Source of the DNA: Bradyrhizobium sp. LTSP885
GTDB taxonomy: Bacteria > Pseudomonadota > Alphaproteobacteria > Rhizobiales > Xanthobacteraceae
Assembly (NCBI RefSeq): GCF_000938305.1
Contig: NZ_JYMT01000041.1
Coordinates: 1 to 64,000 of the forward strand
DNA length: 64,000 bases
Reading direction: 5' to 3'
The stretch's first letter is position 1, and the number at the start of each line of letters is the position of its first letter. The notes beneath the pieces are model-generated. The model did no database searches. It was not told the DNA's origin and worked only from the letters and a program-made list of their open reading frames with translations. The position numbers were made by a program, and so were the translations under genes. Positions 17,064 to 26,662 of the stretch are shown here, in pieces.

Positions 17064-18129
17064 TGCCGGCGTCCTGTCTGGCGTCCGCAAGATCGCTGGC
17101 GACCATTTCCTTCACCAGCTGCGCGAACGGCGTCTTCGGCGCCCAGCCGAGTTTGGCGCGCGCCTTGCTGGCGTCGCCGATCAGGAGATCGACCTCGGTC
17201 GGACGGAAATAGGTCGGGTCGATGCGCACCAAGGTCTTGCCGGTGGCCTTGTCGACGCCGGTTTCGTCGACGCCCTCACCACGCCATTCGATTGCGCGGC
17301 CGACCTCGGCAAACGCCAGTTCGACAAATTCGCGCACCGAGCGCGTCTCGCCGGTCGCCAACACGAAATCGTCCGGCGCATCGGCTTGCAGGATGGCGTG
17401 CATGCCCTCGACATAGTCGCGCGCATGGCCCCAGTCGCGCTTGGCCTCGACATTGCCGAGATAGATGGTGTCCTCGAGGCCGACCTCGATACGGGCGACG
17501 CCGCGCGTGATCTTGCGGGTCACGAAGGTTTCGCCACGCATCGGGCTCTCATGGTTGAACAGGATGCCGTTACTGGCGAACATGCCGTAGGCCTCGCGAT
17601 AGTTCACCGTGATCCAGTAGCCGTAGAGCTTGGCCACGCCGTAGGGCGAGCGCGGATAGAACGGCGTCGTCTCCTTTTGCGGCACTTCCTGTACCAGACC
17701 GTAAAGCTCCGACGTCGAGGCCTGGTAGAACCGCGTCTCCTTCTCCATGCCAAGGATACGGATCGCTTCCAGCAGGCGCAGCACGCCGATTGCATCCGCA
17801 TTGGCGGTGTATTCCGGGCTCTCGAAGCTAACCGCGACGTGGCTCTGCGCGGCGAGATTGTAGACCTCGGTCGGCCGGATCTGCTGCATCAGCCGGATCA
17901 GATTGGTGGAATCGGTCATATCGCCGTAGTGCATCAGGAACGGCACGTTGCCGGCGTGCGGGTCCTGGTAGAGGTGATCGACACGCGCGGTATTGAACGA
18001 GGACGACCGGCGCTTGACCCCGTGCACGGTATAGCCGAGGCCGAGCAGATATTCGGCGAGATACGCGCCGTCCTGCCCGGTGACACCGGTGATCAATGCA
18101 ACGCGCCGCTTCGTATCCTGAGCTGTCAT
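17044..18129 (-). CDS. gmd: GDP-mannose 4,6-dehydratase
   Basis: This 361-residue dehydratase makes GDP-4-keto-6-deoxy-D-mannose, the first step to GDP-fucose and GDP-rhamnose. The Rossmann motif is [14 protein letters not shown] near residue 15. The catalytic region is [19 protein letters not shown], with [12 protein letters not shown] carrying YxxxK. The C-terminal [15 protein letters not shown] is diagnostic of Gmd. It overlaps fcl, forming a two-gene unit. The pair lies about 11 kb from the main polysaccharide locus, so its product may feed more than one polymer. Confidence 0.96.
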   Translation of the reverse strand: MTAQDTKRRVALITGVTGQDGAYLAEYLLGLGYTVHGVKRRSSSFNTARVDHLYQDPHAGNVPFLMHYGDMTDSTNLIRLMQQIRPTEVYNLAAQSHVAVSFESPEYTANADAIGVLRLLEAIRILGMEKETRFYQASTSELYGLVQEVPQKETTPFYPRSPYGVAKLYGYWITVNYREAYGMFASNGILFNHESPMRGETFVTRKITRGVARIEVGLEDTIYLGNVEAKRDWGHARDYVEGMHAILQADAPDDFVLATGETRSVREFVELAFAEVGRAIEWRGEGVDETGVDKATGKTLVRIDPTYFRPTEVDLLIGDASKARAKLGWAPKTPFAQLVKEMVASDLADARQDAGNGKHSV

Positions 18130-18271
18130 GTCGTCTCCAGAGGGCGCGAACCCCGCGCGGCCCCAATCGGGCCGGTCTGTAGCATCCGACCCGGCCCAAG
18201 TCTAATGGCCCGGCCGCCCGGAATCGGGGGCCTGGAGCCGATAAAATGGTCCTTCGCGGGCCGGCCTTTCA

Positions 18272-18946
18272 TCACTCGCCGTAGCGACGCAGCCGATCGA
18301 GATCGATGATCGTCACCCCGCCATATTCGAGCCGGAGCAGTCCCTCCCGCTCCAGCCGTTTCAGGCACTGGTTGGCGTTCTGCCGGGAGATTCCCGACAA
18401 CGCGCCGATCTCCTCCTGGGTGATCTCCAGGTGCAGCGTGAGGTCGGGATAGAGAATCGGATTGAACAGCGAGGCGATCGAACGCGCGAGCCGCGCGGTC
18501 GCATCCAGCGTGCGGCCATATTCGAGCAGCGCGATGAACTGGCCGAGCCGCTCGTTGAGCTGTCCAACCAGGAAACGGTTGAAGCCGACGCTGTTCTCGA
18601 ACAGCCAGACGAAGGTCCGGCGATCCATCATCGCCAGTCGCGTATCGCGCAGCGCGACCACGTCGTAGCGCCGCGGCTCATTCTTGAGCACGGTGCCCTC
18701 GCCGAACCACGCGCCGGCGGTGAGGCCGGCGAAACTCGCCGCCTTGCCGCCGCGCGACACGATGCCCATGCGCGCCAGCCCGGTGACGATGCCGGTCCAG
18801 TACTGGAAATTGTCGCCGCGCATGAAGATGAATTCGTTGGCGCGGTACGATTTCTCGGAGACGCCGGCACGGGCGATCTCGATCTCCTGCTCGGTCAGTT
18901 CGCGCGACCAGGCCGCGATGCGCTTGAGGTAATCAGCAGCAATCAT
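18272..18946 (-). CDS. Crp/Fnr-family transcriptional regulator
   Basis: This 224-residue regulator has an N-terminal cyclic-nucleotide-binding-like barrel (residues about 20-125, with FAGLTAGAWFGEGTVL) and a C-terminal winged helix (ITQEEIGALSGISRQNANQCLKRL). The only cysteine is in the recognition-helix region, so it lacks the iron-sulfur cysteines of FNR and is not an FNR-type oxygen sensor. The GxFGE-like phosphate cassette is partly kept, but the cAMP-contact Arg-Ser pair is not evident. It is divergent from the second Liv operon across a 387-base gap and could control it. Confidence 0.88.
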   Translation of the reverse strand: MIAADYLKRIAAWSRELTEQEIEIARAGVSEKSYRANEFIFMRGDNFQYWTGIVTGLARMGIVSRGGKAASFAGLTAGAWFGEGTVLKNEPRRYDVVALRDTRLAMMDRRTFVWLFENSVGFNRFLVGQLNERLGQFIALLEYGRTLDATARLARSIASLFNPILYPDLTLHLEITQEEIGALSGISRQNANQCLKRLEREGLLRLEYGGVTIIDLDRLRRYGE

Positions 18947-19333
18947 GCGAGCGACGACATCCTCACCCCGACATATTGCACCGCAACAACACCGTTTCGG
19001 TCAGGAACTCAAGGCGCGGAATGCCCGCGAAAATTTCCTGACCAATTGTCGGGCACATGACAATTCAACCTATCGCTTTCCCGTATTGAGAGCCACCTCG
19101 CCCGACGCCGCGTGCAACCCTTAATGGATCGCCGACGGTGGATGACGGGAGGGTCGGACTAAGAGGGCGGGTGCGGCGTTACCGCGCATGACGCTGGTGA
19201 TCGGAGCGAGCAAGCTCTCGGACACCTGGCATCATTAGTCGGATGGTTTCCGACAGCCGCCCATGTAAGATCGGCGGTGTGGTTCAAGCGATAGATAAAG
19301 AGCGCGCCAAGCGCCTGATCTGGAGGGAACAGG
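18947..19333. promoter_or_regulatory. Divergent intergenic region between Crp-like gene and second Liv operon
   Basis: No gene is seen in this 387-base gap. It contains an inverted repeat AATTGTC-N8-GACAATT at 19044-19065, a plausible regulator site about 100 bases from the crp-like start. A strong ribosome site GGAGGG at 19322-19327 precedes the GTG start of the livG-like gene. Promoter boxes could not be fixed by eye. Confidence 0.5.
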
Positions 19334-20155
19334 GTGGCTTACGGTCTGGAGGTGCGCGGGGTCTCATTGCGCTTTGGTGGCGTCCGCGCGCTGACCGAAG
19401 TGAGCTTCGGCGTCAATGACGGCGAGCTGTTCTCCATCATCGGCCCGAACGGCGCCGGCAAGACCTCGATCGTCAACTGCATCTCCGGCCGCTACAAGCC
19501 GACCGAAGGCCAGCTGTTCTATCACGGGAAGGACATCACCGGCCTCAATCCGAATGCGCGGCCCGCGCTTGGCATCGGCCGCACCTTCCAGAATCTCGCC
19601 CTGTTCCACCATATGAGCGTGCTCGACAACATCATGGTCGGCCGCCATCACCTCCTGAAGAACAATTTCATCACCGGGCCGCTGTACTGGCTGACCGGCG
19701 CGCGCCGCGAGGAGCTGGAGCATCGCCGCAAGGTCGAGGAGATCATCGACTTCCTCGACCTGCAGTCGGTCCGCAAGGCAACTGCCGGTACCCTGCCCTA
19801 CGGCCTGCGCAAGCGCGTCGAACTCGCGCGCGCGATGGCGCTTGAGCCGCAACTGATCCTGCTCGACGAGCCGATGGCCGGCATGAACTTCGAAGAGAAG
19901 GAAGACATGGCGCGCTACATCGTTGACCTCAACGAAGAGTTCGGCATGACGGTCATGATGATCGAGCACGACATGGGTGTCGTAATGGACATCTCCCACC
20001 GCGTCATGGTGCTGGATTTCGGCCGCAAGATCGCCGAGGGCGACCCGGCGACCGTGCTCGCCGATCCGCATGTGAAGCGCGCCTATCTCGGCGAAGAGGA
20101 CGAGGTGCTGGTCGATCCCGACGACAAGCCGGCGGTGACGGAGAGCGCCGCATGA
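19334..20155 (+). CDS. Liv-type ABC transporter ATP-binding protein (LivG-like), second system
   Basis: This 273-residue ATPase is LivG-class: Walker A is GPNGAGKT around residues 37-44, the signature region is the degenerate LPYGLRKRVELARA and Walker B is LILLDEPMAG. A GTG start at 19334 is supported by GGAGGG six bases upstream. The stop overlaps the start of the acyl-CoA ligase gene (ATGA), so the two proteins are made together. It opens the second Liv operon, whose gene order is ATPase, ligase, two permeases, binding protein, ATPase. Confidence 0.92.
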   Translation: MAYGLEVRGVSLRFGGVRALTEVSFGVNDGELFSIIGPNGAGKTSIVNCISGRYKPTEGQLFYHGKDITGLNPNARPALGIGRTFQNLALFHHMSVLDNIMVGRHHLLKNNFITGPLYWLTGARREELEHRRKVEEIIDFLDLQSVRKATAGTLPYGLRKRVELARAMALEPQLILLDEPMAGMNFEEKEDMARYIVDLNEEFGMTVMMIEHDMGVVMDISHRVMVLDFGRKIAEGDPATVLADPHVKRAYLGEEDEVLVDPDDKPAVTESAA

Positions 20156-22080
20156 TGGACTACGCCGGACGCGCTGCCCAAGCCGATACCTATCCGAAGC
20201 TGCTGCGCCTCAACGCCAAAGAGCACGGCAACGAGATCGCACTGCGCGAAAAGGATCTCGGGCTGTGGCGTGAATTCACCTGGAACGACTATCAGACCCG
20301 CGTTCATGATTTCGCGCTCGGCATGGTCGAGCTCGGGCTCGGCCGCGGTAACGTGATCGGCATCATCGGCGACAACCGGCCGGACTGGGTCTCCGCCGAG
20401 ATCGCCAGCCACGCGATCGGCGCGATGAGCCTCGGCCTCTATCGCGACGTGCTGGACGAGGAAGCCGCCTACCTGCTGAATTACGGCGAGGCCAAGCTCG
20501 TCTTCGCCGAGGACGAGGAACAGGTCGACAAGCTGCTCACGCTGGCCGATCGCGTGCCGCATCTCAAGCACATCGTCTATTCCGACCCGCGCGGCATGCG
20601 GAAGTATGATGATCCGCGCCTGATGGAGGCGAGCAAGCTCGTCGCGCTGGGCCGCGACCGCGCCGCGCGCGAGCCCGGCCTCTACGACGGGCTGGTCGAC
20701 GCGACCAAGGGCGAGGACGTCGCCATCCTCTGCACCACCTCGGGGACGACCGCCAACCCCAAGCTCGCGATGCTCGCGGCCGGCCGCGTGTTGCGGCATT
20801 GCGCGATCTACCTCGCCTTCGACCCCAAGGGGCCGGACGACGAATATGTTTCGGTGCTGCCGCTGCCCTGGATCATGGAACAGGTCTATGTGCTTGGCAA
20901 AGGGCTGCTCTGCCGGATGAAGGTCAACTTCGTCGAAGAGCCCGACACCATGATGAATGATTTCCGCGAGATCGCGCCGACCTTCGTGCTGTTCGCGCCG
21001 CGGGTCTGGGAATCGATCGCCGCCGATGTCCGCGCCGGCGTGATGGATGCCTCCCCGCTCAAGCAGAAACTCTACGACATCGGCATGAAGCGTGGCCTTG
21101 CCGCGCTCAGCCAAGGCAAGCACTCGATATTATCAGACAAGCTGCTGTTCCGCGCGCTACGCGACCGGCTCGGATTCACGCGGTTGCGCTCGGCGGCCAC
21201 CGGTGGCGCTGCGCTCGGACCCGACACCTTCAAGTTCTTCCAGGCCATGGGCGTGCCGCTGCGCACGCTGTACGGCCAGACCGAACTGCTCGGCGCCTAC
21301 ACGCTGCATCCCGAAGGCAAGGTCGACCCTGACACCACCGGCATCCCGATGGCCGACGAGGTCGAGATTCGGATCGACAACCCCGACATCAACGGCGTCG
21401 GCGAGATCGTGGTGCGCCATCCCAACATGTTCCTCGGCTACTACAAGAATCCCGAAGCGTCGGTGGCCGACATCAAGGACGGCTGGATGCTTTCCGGTGA
21501 CGCCGGCTACTACAATGACAACCGACAGCTGGTCGTGATCGACCGCATCAAGGATCTTGCGGAGACCGCACGCGGCGACCGCTTCTCGCCGCAATATATC
21601 GAGAACAAGCTGAAATTCTCGCCCTATATCGCCGAAGCCGTCGTGCTCGGCGCCGGCCGCGAGGCGCTCGCCGCGATGATCTGCATCCGCTACTCGATCA
21701 TCTCGAAATGGGCCGAGAAGAAGCGGATCTCATTCACGACCTACACCGACCTGTCCTCGCGGTCCGAGGTCTATGCGCTGCTGCGCAAAGAGGTCGAGAC
21801 CGTCAACGCCACCCTGCCGCCGGCGCAGCGCATCTCGCGCTTCCTGCTGCTCTACAAGGAGCTCGACGCCGACGACGGCGAGCTGACCCGCACCCGAAAA
21901 GTCCGCCGCAGCGTCATCAACGAGAAATACGCCGACATCATCAACGGGATCTACGGCGGAAAGCGTGACATCCCCGTCGACACCGTGATCCGCTTCCAGG
22001 ACGGCACCACCCAGCGCATCCGCACCACGCTGCAGGTCGTCGATCTCGGCCGCGCGGTCATCGCGGAGGCTGCGGAATGA
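20152..22080 (+). CDS. AMP-binding acyl-CoA ligase within a Liv operon
   Basis: This 642-residue adenylate-forming enzyme resembles long-chain acyl-CoA synthetases. The ATP-binding P-loop is TTSGTTANPKLAM near residues 195-207, where the usual Gly after TSGTT is Ala. Further motifs are TLYGQTELLGAYT near 375, WMLSGDAGYYNDNRQLVVIDRIKD near 450 and a C-terminal lysine region. It would activate a carboxylic acid to its CoA thioester with ATP. Its position between transporter genes and its 4-base overlap with the livG-like gene suggest that it traps the imported acid in the cytoplasm. The acid (fatty, aromatic or other) is not predictable from the sequence. Confidence 0.88.
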   Translation: MMDYAGRAAQADTYPKLLRLNAKEHGNEIALREKDLGLWREFTWNDYQTRVHDFALGMVELGLGRGNVIGIIGDNRPDWVSAEIASHAIGAMSLGLYRDVLDEEAAYLLNYGEAKLVFAEDEEQVDKLLTLADRVPHLKHIVYSDPRGMRKYDDPRLMEASKLVALGRDRAAREPGLYDGLVDATKGEDVAILCTTSGTTANPKLAMLAAGRVLRHCAIYLAFDPKGPDDEYVSVLPLPWIMEQVYVLGKGLLCRMKVNFVEEPDTMMNDFREIAPTFVLFAPRVWESIAADVRAGVMDASPLKQKLYDIGMKRGLAALSQGKHSILSDKLLFRALRDRLGFTRLRSAATGGAALGPDTFKFFQAMGVPLRTLYGQTELLGAYTLHPEGKVDPDTTGIPMADEVEIRIDNPDINGVGEIVVRHPNMFLGYYKNPEASVADIKDGWMLSGDAGYYNDNRQLVVIDRIKDLAETARGDRFSPQYIENKLKFSPYIAEAVVLGAGREALAAMICIRYSIISKWAEKKRISFTTYTDLSSRSEVYALLRKEVETVNATLPPAQRISRFLLLYKELDADDGELTRTRKVRRSVINEKYADIINGIYGGKRDIPVDTVIRFQDGTTQRIRTTLQVVDLGRAVIAEAAE

Positions 22081-22112
22081 TGCAGCAACGCTCGGCGATG
22101 CTAGTTATCGCG

Positions 22113-22258
22113 CCCTCTCCCCTTGTGGGAGAGGGCAACTCCGCTAGTCAACGCAACCTCACTTGGGTGAGGGGTCCTCTCTCCACAATCCCGATGCGGA
22201 GACAACCCCTCACCCGGCTTCGCTTCGCGAAGCCACCCTCTCCCACAAGGGGAGAGGG
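22113..22258. repeat. Nested palindromic intergenic repeat, family C
   Basis: Outer arms at 22113-22135 and 22236-22258 (CCCTCTCCCCTTGTGGGAGAGGG and its near inverse) enclose inner arms GGGTGAGGGGT (22165-22175) and ACCCCTCACCC (22205-22215). The transcript would form a long two-stage hairpin inside the Liv operon, between the ligase and livH-like genes. Confidence 0.85.
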
Positions 22259-22288
22259 TACAGCCGCCGCTCGGAGCGACTGCACTCC

Positions 22289-23182
22289 ATGAACATCCAG
22301 TTCCTGATCCAGCTCATCGTCAACGGCCTCGTGGTCGGCACGCTCTATGGCGTGGTCGCGATGTCGTTCGTGCTGATCTACAAGGCGACACAGGTCGTGA
22401 ATTTCGCGCAAGGTGAGCTGCTGCTGATCGGCGCCTGGGTGTGCTGGGCGCTGCTGACGAAGTATCAGCTGCCGTTCTGGATCGGCATGCCGATCACCCT
22501 GGTCTTCATGTTCGTTTTCGGCATCGCGATCCAGGTCGTGATCCTGCGCCCGATGATCGGCGAACCGATCATCTCGGTCATCATGGTGACCATCGGCCTG
22601 TCGACGGTGTTCCAGGCGGCGCTGAAGTGGATCTTCGGCGTCAACCCGCAGCCGTTCCCGCGGGTGTTCGAGAGCCAGTCGGTCAGCCTGTTCGGGCTGC
22701 AGATCCAGACCGTCTATGTGATGAGCCTCGTGGTCTCGCTCGCCATGATGGTCGGCATGGCCTGGTTCTTCCGCGCCTCCAAATATGGCCTCGCGATGCG
22801 CGCCACCGCCTTCAACCAGCAGGTCGCGCAGTCGCTCGGCATTTCCGTGAAGAGCGTGTTCGCGATGGCCTGGGCGATCTCGGCGACGGTTTCGGCCGTT
22901 GCCGGCGTCGTCGTCGCCGTGGTCAATGGCGTGTCCTCCGGCCTCTCCACCTATGGCATCAAGGTGTTTCCGGCCGCGATCCTCGGCGGACTCGACTCGG
23001 TCGGCGGCGCCGTGCTCGGCGGCATCATCATCGGGCTCCTGGAGAACGTCGCCCAATATGTCGACAGTGAGTATCTGCACTGGGGCAATCTCTACGAGAT
23101 CGCCCCGTTCTACGTCATGATCATCATCCTGATGATCAAGCCGTACGGCCTGTTCGGCACCAAGGACATTGAGCGGATCTGA
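22289..23182 (+). CDS. Liv-type ABC transporter permease (LivH-like), second system
   Basis: This 297-residue LivH-class permease opens MNIQFLIQLIVNGLVVGTLYG and carries the conserved TQVVNFAQGELLLIGAW segment and the loop LAMRATAFNQQVAQSLGI. The frame stays open upstream to 22163, but those codons lie inside the palindromic repeat, so the ATG at 22289 was chosen. The protein pairs with the LivM-like permease encoded 3 bases downstream. It ends NPYGLFGT-like (KPYGLFGTKDIERI), as do many LivH proteins. Confidence 0.93.
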   Translation: MNIQFLIQLIVNGLVVGTLYGVVAMSFVLIYKATQVVNFAQGELLLIGAWVCWALLTKYQLPFWIGMPITLVFMFVFGIAIQVVILRPMIGEPIISVIMVTIGLSTVFQAALKWIFGVNPQPFPRVFESQSVSLFGLQIQTVYVMSLVVSLAMMVGMAWFFRASKYGLAMRATAFNQQVAQSLGISVKSVFAMAWAISATVSAVAGVVVAVVNGVSSGLSTYGIKVFPAAILGGLDSVGGAVLGGIIIGLLENVAQYVDSEYLHWGNLYEIAPFYVMIIILMIKPYGLFGTKDIERI

Positions 23183-23185
23183 TCG

Positions 23186-24259
23186 ATGGCAACAAGCACT
23201 CTCATTCCGTCCGGCGACTTCCGCACCAGCTATGCGGCTGACACCACGATCTTCCCGACATCGACCAGCCGCAATTTCGCAATTGCCGGCATTGTGCTCG
23301 CCTGCTTCGCGCCGATGGTACTGGCCAATTACTGGCTCAGCGTCGCGATCCAGATCGGCATCTTCGCGATCGCAGCTCTCGGCCTCAACATCCTGGTCGG
23401 CTTCACCGGGCAGATCTCGATCGGTCACGCCGCGTTCTTCCTGTTCGGCGCCTTCACGTCCGCCTACATCTCCAACAACACGCCGATCCCGGTGTTCTTC
23501 GCGATCCCGCTTGCCGGTGTCGTCACCGCGCTGGTCGGCCTGATCTTCGGCGTGCCGGCGGCACGGTTGAAGGGCCTCTATCTCGTCATCGCCACGCTCG
23601 CCGCGCAGTACATCCTGCTCGACTTCTTCTCGCGCGCCGACTGGTTTTCCGGCGGCTCGGTGCCGGCCAGCGCCAACCCGTTCTCGATCTTCGGCTACAC
23701 CTTTCGCGGCGACAAACAGTATTTCTACGTCGTGCTGGCCTATGTGGTGGTCTGCTATCTCCTCGTCACCAATCTGATGCGCACGCGCGACGGCCGCGCG
23801 CTGGTCGCGATCCGCGATCACTATCTCTCCGCCGAGATCATGGGCATCAACCTCACCAAGTACCGCACTTTGTCGTTCGGGCTTGCCGCCTTCTTTGCCG
23901 GCATCGCCGGCGCGCTCTACGCGCACTATCAGCTCATCGTCTCCCAGGAAGGCTTTGGCATCGAGCGCTCGGTGCTGTTCCTCGCGATGGTAATCATCGG
24001 CGGCACCGGCTCGGTAATGGGCACGCTGATGGGCACGGCGTTCGTCGTACTGCTGCCGGAATCGATGGAGTGGTTGAGCGCGGGGCTCAAAGGCAGCGCC
24101 ATCGACAAGGCGCTGCAGCTCAACAACAACATCACCTTCCTGCGCGAGATCGCGATCGGCCTGATCATCATCGGCTTCCTGATGTTCGAGCCCGACGGGC
24201 TCGCGCATCGCTGGCGGCAGATCAAGACCTATTGGAAACTCTACCCGTTCTCGCATTGA
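23186..24259 (+). CDS. Liv-type ABC transporter permease (LivM-like), second system
   Basis: This is a 357-residue LivM-class permease. After a 30-residue polar N terminus come about ten hydrophobic spans, including GLNILVGFTGQISIGHAAFF and the coupling loop ALVAIRDHYLSAEIMGINL. A 3-base gap from the livH-like gene indicates coupled translation. No defect is seen. It forms the second half of the membrane channel of this importer. Confidence 0.93.
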   Translation: MATSTLIPSGDFRTSYAADTTIFPTSTSRNFAIAGIVLACFAPMVLANYWLSVAIQIGIFAIAALGLNILVGFTGQISIGHAAFFLFGAFTSAYISNNTPIPVFFAIPLAGVVTALVGLIFGVPAARLKGLYLVIATLAAQYILLDFFSRADWFSGGSVPASANPFSIFGYTFRGDKQYFYVVLAYVVVCYLLVTNLMRTRDGRALVAIRDHYLSAEIMGINLTKYRTLSFGLAAFFAGIAGALYAHYQLIVSQEGFGIERSVLFLAMVIIGGTGSVMGTLMGTAFVVLLPESMEWLSAGLKGSAIDKALQLNNNITFLREIAIGLIIIGFLMFEPDGLAHRWRQIKTYWKLYPFSH

Positions 24260-24317
24260 AACAGGAACGGGACGCAATCAAAAGAACAGTTCAACGAATA
24301 ACAGGAGGAAACCAAAA

Positions 24318-25601
24318 ATGACGATTAGATCCCTTTTGAGCTCGGTCTCTCTCGCGCTGCTGATCGGCAGCGCAGCCGGCATTGCGCAGGCGCAGATCGC
24401 GATCGGCCATCTCGAAGACCTCTCGGGCGGCACGTCCGACGTCGGCACCCCCTACGGCCAGGGCGTCGCCGACACTCTCGCCTGGGTCAACAAGAATGGC
24501 GGCGTCGGCGGCAAGCAGCTCAACGTCGACAGCAACGACTACGGTTACCAGGTGCCGCGCGCGATCGCGCTGTACAAGAAGTGGTCTGCGCCCGACGGCA
24601 AGGTCGCGGCGATCATGGGCTGGGGCACCGCTGATACCGAGGCGCTGACCGGCTTCCTCGCCCAGGACAAGATCCCAGACATCTCCGGCTCCTACGCGGC
24701 CGCGTTGACCGATCCGGAAGGCACCAGCGGCAAGGCCAAGCCGGCACCGTACAATTTCTTCTATGGCCCGAGCTACTCGGACGCGCTGCGCGCCGAGCTG
24801 ACCTGGGCAGCCGAGGACTGGAAGGCCAAGGGCAAGTCCGGCAAGCCGAAATTCGTTCATATGGGCGCCAACCATCCCTACCCGAACGCGCCGAAGGCCG
24901 CCGGCGAAGCACTCGCCACCGAACTCGGTTTCGAGGTACTGCCGCCGCTGGTGTTTGCGCTCTCTCCCGGTGACTACTCGGCGCAGTGCCTGAGCCTGAA
25001 AAGCTCGGGCGCCAACTACGCCTATCTCGGCAACACCGCCGCCTCCAATATTTCGGTCATGAAGGCCTGCAAGACCGCCGGCGTCGAGATCCAGTTCCTC
25101 AGCAACGTCTGGGGCATGGATGAGAACGCCGCCAAGACCGCGGGCGATGCTGCCGACGGCGTGATCTTCCCGCTGCGCACGGCGGTCGGCTGGGGCGGCG
25201 ACGCACCCGGCATGAAGACGGTGATGGATATCTCCAAGATGTCGGACCCCACAGGCAAGGTCTACCGCCCGGTGCACTACATCGCCGGCATCTGCAGCGC
25301 GCTCTACATGAAGGAAGCGCTGGACTGGGCCGCCAAGAACGGCGGCGCCACCGGCGAGAACGTCGCCAAGGGCTTCTACCAGAAAAAGGACTGGGTGCCG
25401 GTGGGTATGGAGGGCGTCTGCAATCCCTCGACCTGGACCGAGAAGGATCATCGCCCGACGATGAAGGTCGACCTCTATCGCTCCAGGATCTCGGGCACGA
25501 CCGATGGCGACATCAACGACCTGATGGCCAAGGGCACGATCAAGCTCGAGAAGGCGAAGACCGTCGAACTGCCGCGCAAGCCGGAATGGTTTGGCTGGTG
25601 A
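24318..25601 (+). CDS. Liv-type ABC transporter substrate-binding protein, second system
   Basis: This 427-residue periplasmic-binding protein is longer than the paralogue at 5561-6742. The signal peptide ends near residue 25 (GSAAGIAQA). The mature protein begins QIAIGHLEDLSGGTSDVGTPYGQG. It is rich in Trp and Tyr in the cleft region (KKWSAPDGKVAAIMGWGTADTEAL), which may suit an aromatic or hydrophobic acid. Members of this subgroup are often linked with an acyl-CoA ligase gene, as here. Ligand identity remains inference. Confidence 0.9.
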   Translation: MTIRSLLSSVSLALLIGSAAGIAQAQIAIGHLEDLSGGTSDVGTPYGQGVADTLAWVNKNGGVGGKQLNVDSNDYGYQVPRAIALYKKWSAPDGKVAAIMGWGTADTEALTGFLAQDKIPDISGSYAAALTDPEGTSGKAKPAPYNFFYGPSYSDALRAELTWAAEDWKAKGKSGKPKFVHMGANHPYPNAPKAAGEALATELGFEVLPPLVFALSPGDYSAQCLSLKSSGANYAYLGNTAASNISVMKACKTAGVEIQFLSNVWGMDENAAKTAGDAADGVIFPLRTAVGWGGDAPGMKTVMDISKMSDPTGKVYRPVHYIAGICSALYMKEALDWAAKNGGATGENVAKGFYQKKDWVPVGMEGVCNPSTWTEKDHRPTMKVDLYRSRISGTTDGDINDLMAKGTIKLEKAKTVELPRKPEWFGW

Positions 25602-25629
25602 GTGGCGAGTTGGTCGCCACGAACAAGAC

Positions 25630-25728
25630 CGTCATCCCCCGCGAAAGCGGGGGATCCAGTACGCCGCGGCCTCTCGGTTGATCGCTGGCGCCTCTGGAAT
25701 ACTGGTCACCCGCGTTCGCGGATGACGA
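25630..25728. repeat. Palindromic intergenic repeat, family D
   Basis: The left arm opens GTCATCCCCCGCGAAAGCGG and the right arm closes CACCCGCGTTCGCGGATGAC. The inner segments GGATCCAGTA and TACTGG...CCAGAGG-like pieces give an imperfect cruciform. It lies between the binding-protein gene and the livF-like gene of the second Liv operon. Confidence 0.8.
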
Positions 25729-25749
25729 CAGTGGAGAGTGATCGAAGCA

Positions 25750-26589
25750 ATGACTGAAACCGCAACTGCCCCGCGCACCGTACCAACGGCGGTCCCGCCA
25801 CCGGCGCTGCTCAGCGTCAACAACATCGAGGTCGTCTATGACGATGTCATCCTGGTGCTGCGCGGCCTCAGCCTCGAGGTGCCGAAGGGCGCGATCGTGG
25901 CGTTGCTCGGCGCCAATGGTGCCGGCAAGTCGACGACGCTGAAGGCGATCTCCGGCCTGCTCAAGACCGAGGACGGCGAAGTCACCCGCGGCGAAATCCT
26001 GTTCGAGGGCCAGCGCATCAATGGCATCGATCCGGACAAGATCGTCCGGCGCGGCATTTTCCAGGTGATGGAAGGCCGCCGCATCGTCTCCGACATGACG
26101 TCGCTGGAGAATTTGCGGCTTGGCGCCTTCACCCGCCGCGACAATGGGGTCGCCAGCGACATCGACATGGTCTTCAAATATTTCCCGCGCCTGAAGGAGC
26201 GGACGGGACTGGCCGGTTATCTCTCCGGCGGCGAGCAGCAGATGCTCGCGATCGGCCGCGCGCTGATGGCGCGCCCGAAGATGATCCTGATGGACGAGCC
26301 CTCGATGGGGTTGTCGCCGCTGCTGGTCAAGGAGGTGTTCGCGATCATCAAGGAGATCAACCGCGATCTCGGCGTGACGATCCTCCTGGTCGAACAGAAT
26401 GCGCGCGCCGCGCTCTCGGTTGCGAGCCATGGCTACATCATGGAACAGGGCAAGGTCGTGCTCGACGGCTCGGCCGACGAGCTGCGCGACAACGAGGACG
26501 TCAAGGAATTCTACCTCGGCGGCGCCGGCGATCAGCGCAAGAGCTTCAAGAACCTGAAGAGCTTCAAGCGGCGCAAGCGCTGGCTGTGA
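25750..26589 (+). CDS. Liv-type ABC transporter ATP-binding protein (LivF-like), second system
   Basis: This 279-residue ATPase has Walker A GANGAGKS near residue 55, signature YLSGGEQQMLAIGRAL and Walker B MILMDEPSMGLSPLL. The ATG at 25750 follows GGAGAG at 25733-25738. A 22-residue Pro/Thr-rich N terminus precedes the normal LivF start, and the C terminus carries a lysine/arginine-rich tail (KNLKSFKRRKRWL). Both are additions compared with the first LivF. It closes the operon and converges with the AGE epimerase gene. Confidence 0.92.
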   Translation: MTETATAPRTVPTAVPPPALLSVNNIEVVYDDVILVLRGLSLEVPKGAIVALLGANGAGKSTTLKAISGLLKTEDGEVTRGEILFEGQRINGIDPDKIVRRGIFQVMEGRRIVSDMTSLENLRLGAFTRRDNGVASDIDMVFKYFPRLKERTGLAGYLSGGEQQMLAIGRALMARPKMILMDEPSMGLSPLLVKEVFAIIKEINRDLGVTILLVEQNARAALSVASHGYIMEQGKVVLDGSADELRDNEDVKEFYLGGAGDQRKSFKNLKSFKRRKRWL

Positions 26590-26662
26590 AGCTGGATGGC
26601 GTTTTCGGGCGAAGTGGAGAGCGGTTCGCGTGACGACAACGCATCACAACACCGCGGCGGCT

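Noticed and set aside
22148-24277. 709-residue open frame on the minus strand
   Set aside because: It lies opposite the clear livH/livM-like genes and the palindromic repeat. Its translation is Asp/Glu/Arg/His-rich without domain motifs, as expected for antisense frames in GC-rich coding DNA.
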